Shown: positions 5,678 through 6,851 of the stretch, in pieces
Layout of the letters: each line of letters begins with the position of its first letter
Numbering within the stretch: the first letter of the stretch is position 1
Assembly: GCA_026990725.1 (NCBI GenBank)
Contig: JALXCX010000154.1
Span: forward strand, 1-6,851
Origin: Desulfobulbaceae bacterium
GTDB taxonomy: Bacteria; Desulfobacterota; Desulfobulbia; Desulfobulbales; Desulfobulbaceae
Length of the DNA stretch: 6,851 nt
Reading direction: 5' to 3'
Notes under the pieces: generated by a model
Databases searched by the model: none
Told to the model about the DNA's origin: nothing
What the model saw: only the letters and a program-made list of their open reading frames with translations
Position numbers and translations under genes: made by a program

Positions 5678-6851
5678 CGGCCAATTACCCCCTCAATTAA
5701 TGTAAGCAGAGGTCCGGGAAACAGACCAAGCAATACTGTTATGACAGCAGTAACCGTCAGTGGAACAACCATGGCAGGTTTTGCCTCGGATAATTGCAGA
5801 TCGTCCGCTGCCGGTTCTTTAAAAAAAGCCCGATAGACAACCGGCATGAAATATCCGGCGTTCAGCAGCGAGCTTGTCAGTAAAAAGATCAGAAGCAGCA
5901 TGGAGTTGTTATCAAGAGCGCCCAGTCCCAGGAACCATTTGGAAATAAAGCCGGCTGTACCCGGTATGCCTATCATGGACATGGCACCGATGGTGAAAGC
6001 CGTCATGGTAAAGGGCATGATTCTGCCAATGCCGTCCAGTTGGCTGATGTATTTTTTACCAGTTGCGACAAAAATAGCACCTGCGCAGTAGAACAGAGTG
6101 ATTTTTGAAAAAGCATGGTTGGCAATATGAATAGCACCACCAGTCAAGCCGTTTAAGGAAACCAGAGCAAAGCCAAGGGTGATATAGGAGAGCTGGCTGA
6201 TTGTGGAAAAGGCTAGTCGCGCCTTGAGGTTATCCTGAGTCAGGGCAATCATGGAGGCAATAACAATGGTTGCCGTGGCAAAATAGGCTGTCGGCATGAC
6301 CAGGTGGAGACTGTGCATCAGATCTGGCCCGTACACATTATAAATAACCCTGGCAACACAAAAGACACCGACCTTGACAACGGCAACAGCATGGAGAAGC
6401 GCTGAAACAGGAGTCGGAGCGACCATGGCCGAGGGAAGCCAGGAATGAAGCGGCATCAGCCCAGCCTTGGCAAGCCCGGCCAGAAAGAGGATAAACAGGC
6501 CAATTAACATGACATGGCTACCGCTGGTCGCGTTGAGCAGGGGCTGCGCACTGAAATCAAGATTACCCGTGAGGATATAGGTGATAACCAGGGCCGGTAA
6601 AAAAAAGAGTTTTCCAGCACCCATCAGATAAACAAGATATTTACGAGCGCCCTTGAACCCTTCCTCGTCTTCATGGTGCATGACCAGTGGATAGGTAAAA
6701 ATGGAAACAAGCTCATAGCCTAGGTACAGGGTTAAAAGGCTGCCGGCAAAGGCCACACTGATTGCAGAACCAAGAGTCAGTGCAAAGCAGGTGTAATAGC
6801 GTGTCTGGGCATGTTCGTTCAGCCCACGCATATATCCTATGGAGTAAAGAG
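5674..6851 (-). CDS. MrpA/MrpD/NuoL-type proton-conducting membrane subunit (5' end beyond window)
   Basis: This is an antiporter-like subunit truncated by the window edge. The first in-frame ATG (6829-6831) is internal: the frame stays open upstream (codons L-Y-S-I-G-Y) to base 6851, and YSIGYM fits the conserved family segment before TM4. About 392 residues are seen; relatives have roughly 480-500, so some 90-110 are missing. Numbered from that internal Met, key residues are E40 in TM5 (LGYELVSIFTYPLV), K122 in TM7 (GLAKAGLMPLHSWLPSAM), H147 and K153 in TM8 (LLHAVAVVKVGVF), H239 (ANHAFSK) and K298 in TM12 (GTAGFISKWF). The His-Lys pair in TM8 recalls the MrpA N-terminal domain, and the protein ends after the core with no NuoL-type tail. 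Its stop overlaps the next gene by ATGA. The ion-translocating role is well supported by family; which complex it serves is inference. Confidence 0.93.
   Translation of the reverse strand, partial: LYSIGYMRGLNEHAQTRYYTCFALTLGSAISVAFAGSLLTLYLGYELVSIFTYPLVMHHEDEEGFKGARKYLVYLMGAGKLFFLPALVITYILTGNLDFSAQPLLNATSGSHVMLIGLFILFLAGLAKAGLMPLHSWLPSAMVAPTPVSALLHAVAVVKVGVFCVARVIYNVYGPDLMHSLHLVMPTAYFATATIVIASMIALTQDNLKARLAFSTISQLSYITLGFALVSLNGLTGGAIHIANHAFSKITLFYCAGAIFVATGKKYISQLDGIGRIMPFTMTAFTIGAMSMIGIPGTAGFISKWFLGLGALDNNSMLLLIFLLTSSLLNAGYFMPVVYRAFFKEPAADDLQLSEAKPAMVVPLTVTAVITVLLGLFPGPLLTLIEGVIGR

Overview
The window holds the 3' part of a minus-strand operon that encodes the proton-pumping membrane arm of a complex I-like machine. 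Five minus-strand genes are read from the right edge leftwards: a partial MrpA/MrpD/NuoL-type antiporter-like subunit (runs off the right edge), a 95-residue two-helix membrane protein, a 599-residue NuoL-like subunit with a lateral-helix-type tail, then clear NuoM and NuoN. The first three genes are joined by two ATGA stop/start overlaps. An 85-nt gap precedes nuoM and a 278-nt gap precedes nuoN. A strong intrinsic terminator 22 nt after nuoN ends the operon. At the far left, 31 codons of an unrecognised plus-strand reading frame probably form the end of a convergent gene.

The host looks like a Gram-negative bacterium of middling GC content. The pairing of nuoM-nuoN with MrpD-type subunits and the tone of the sequences suggest Desulfobacterota (sulfate-reducer relatives), but this is recognition from memory and low confidence. 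No taxonomic marker is present.

How the parts work together (known for the family plus inference): all four large proteins are Proton_antipo_M-type subunits, each carrying the TM5 Glu and a set of buried Lys residues (plus a TM12 Glu in NuoM). In complex I, Mrp antiporters and membrane-bound hydrogenases such subunits move H+ or Na+ across the membrane, driven by an attached redox module. No redox subunit, and no NuoA/H/J/K, lies inside the window, so the electron donor and acceptor cannot be read here. A canonical nuo operon ends K-L-M-N. Here the L position is taken by three genes: an MrpA/D-like protein, a small membrane protein, and a NuoL-like protein whose usual TM7 lysine is asparagine.

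The most unusual non-coding element is a long imperfect inverted repeat (1757-1900, about 39 base pairs by hand) in the nuoM-nuoN gap. No CRISPR array, tRNA, rRNA or transposase was seen.
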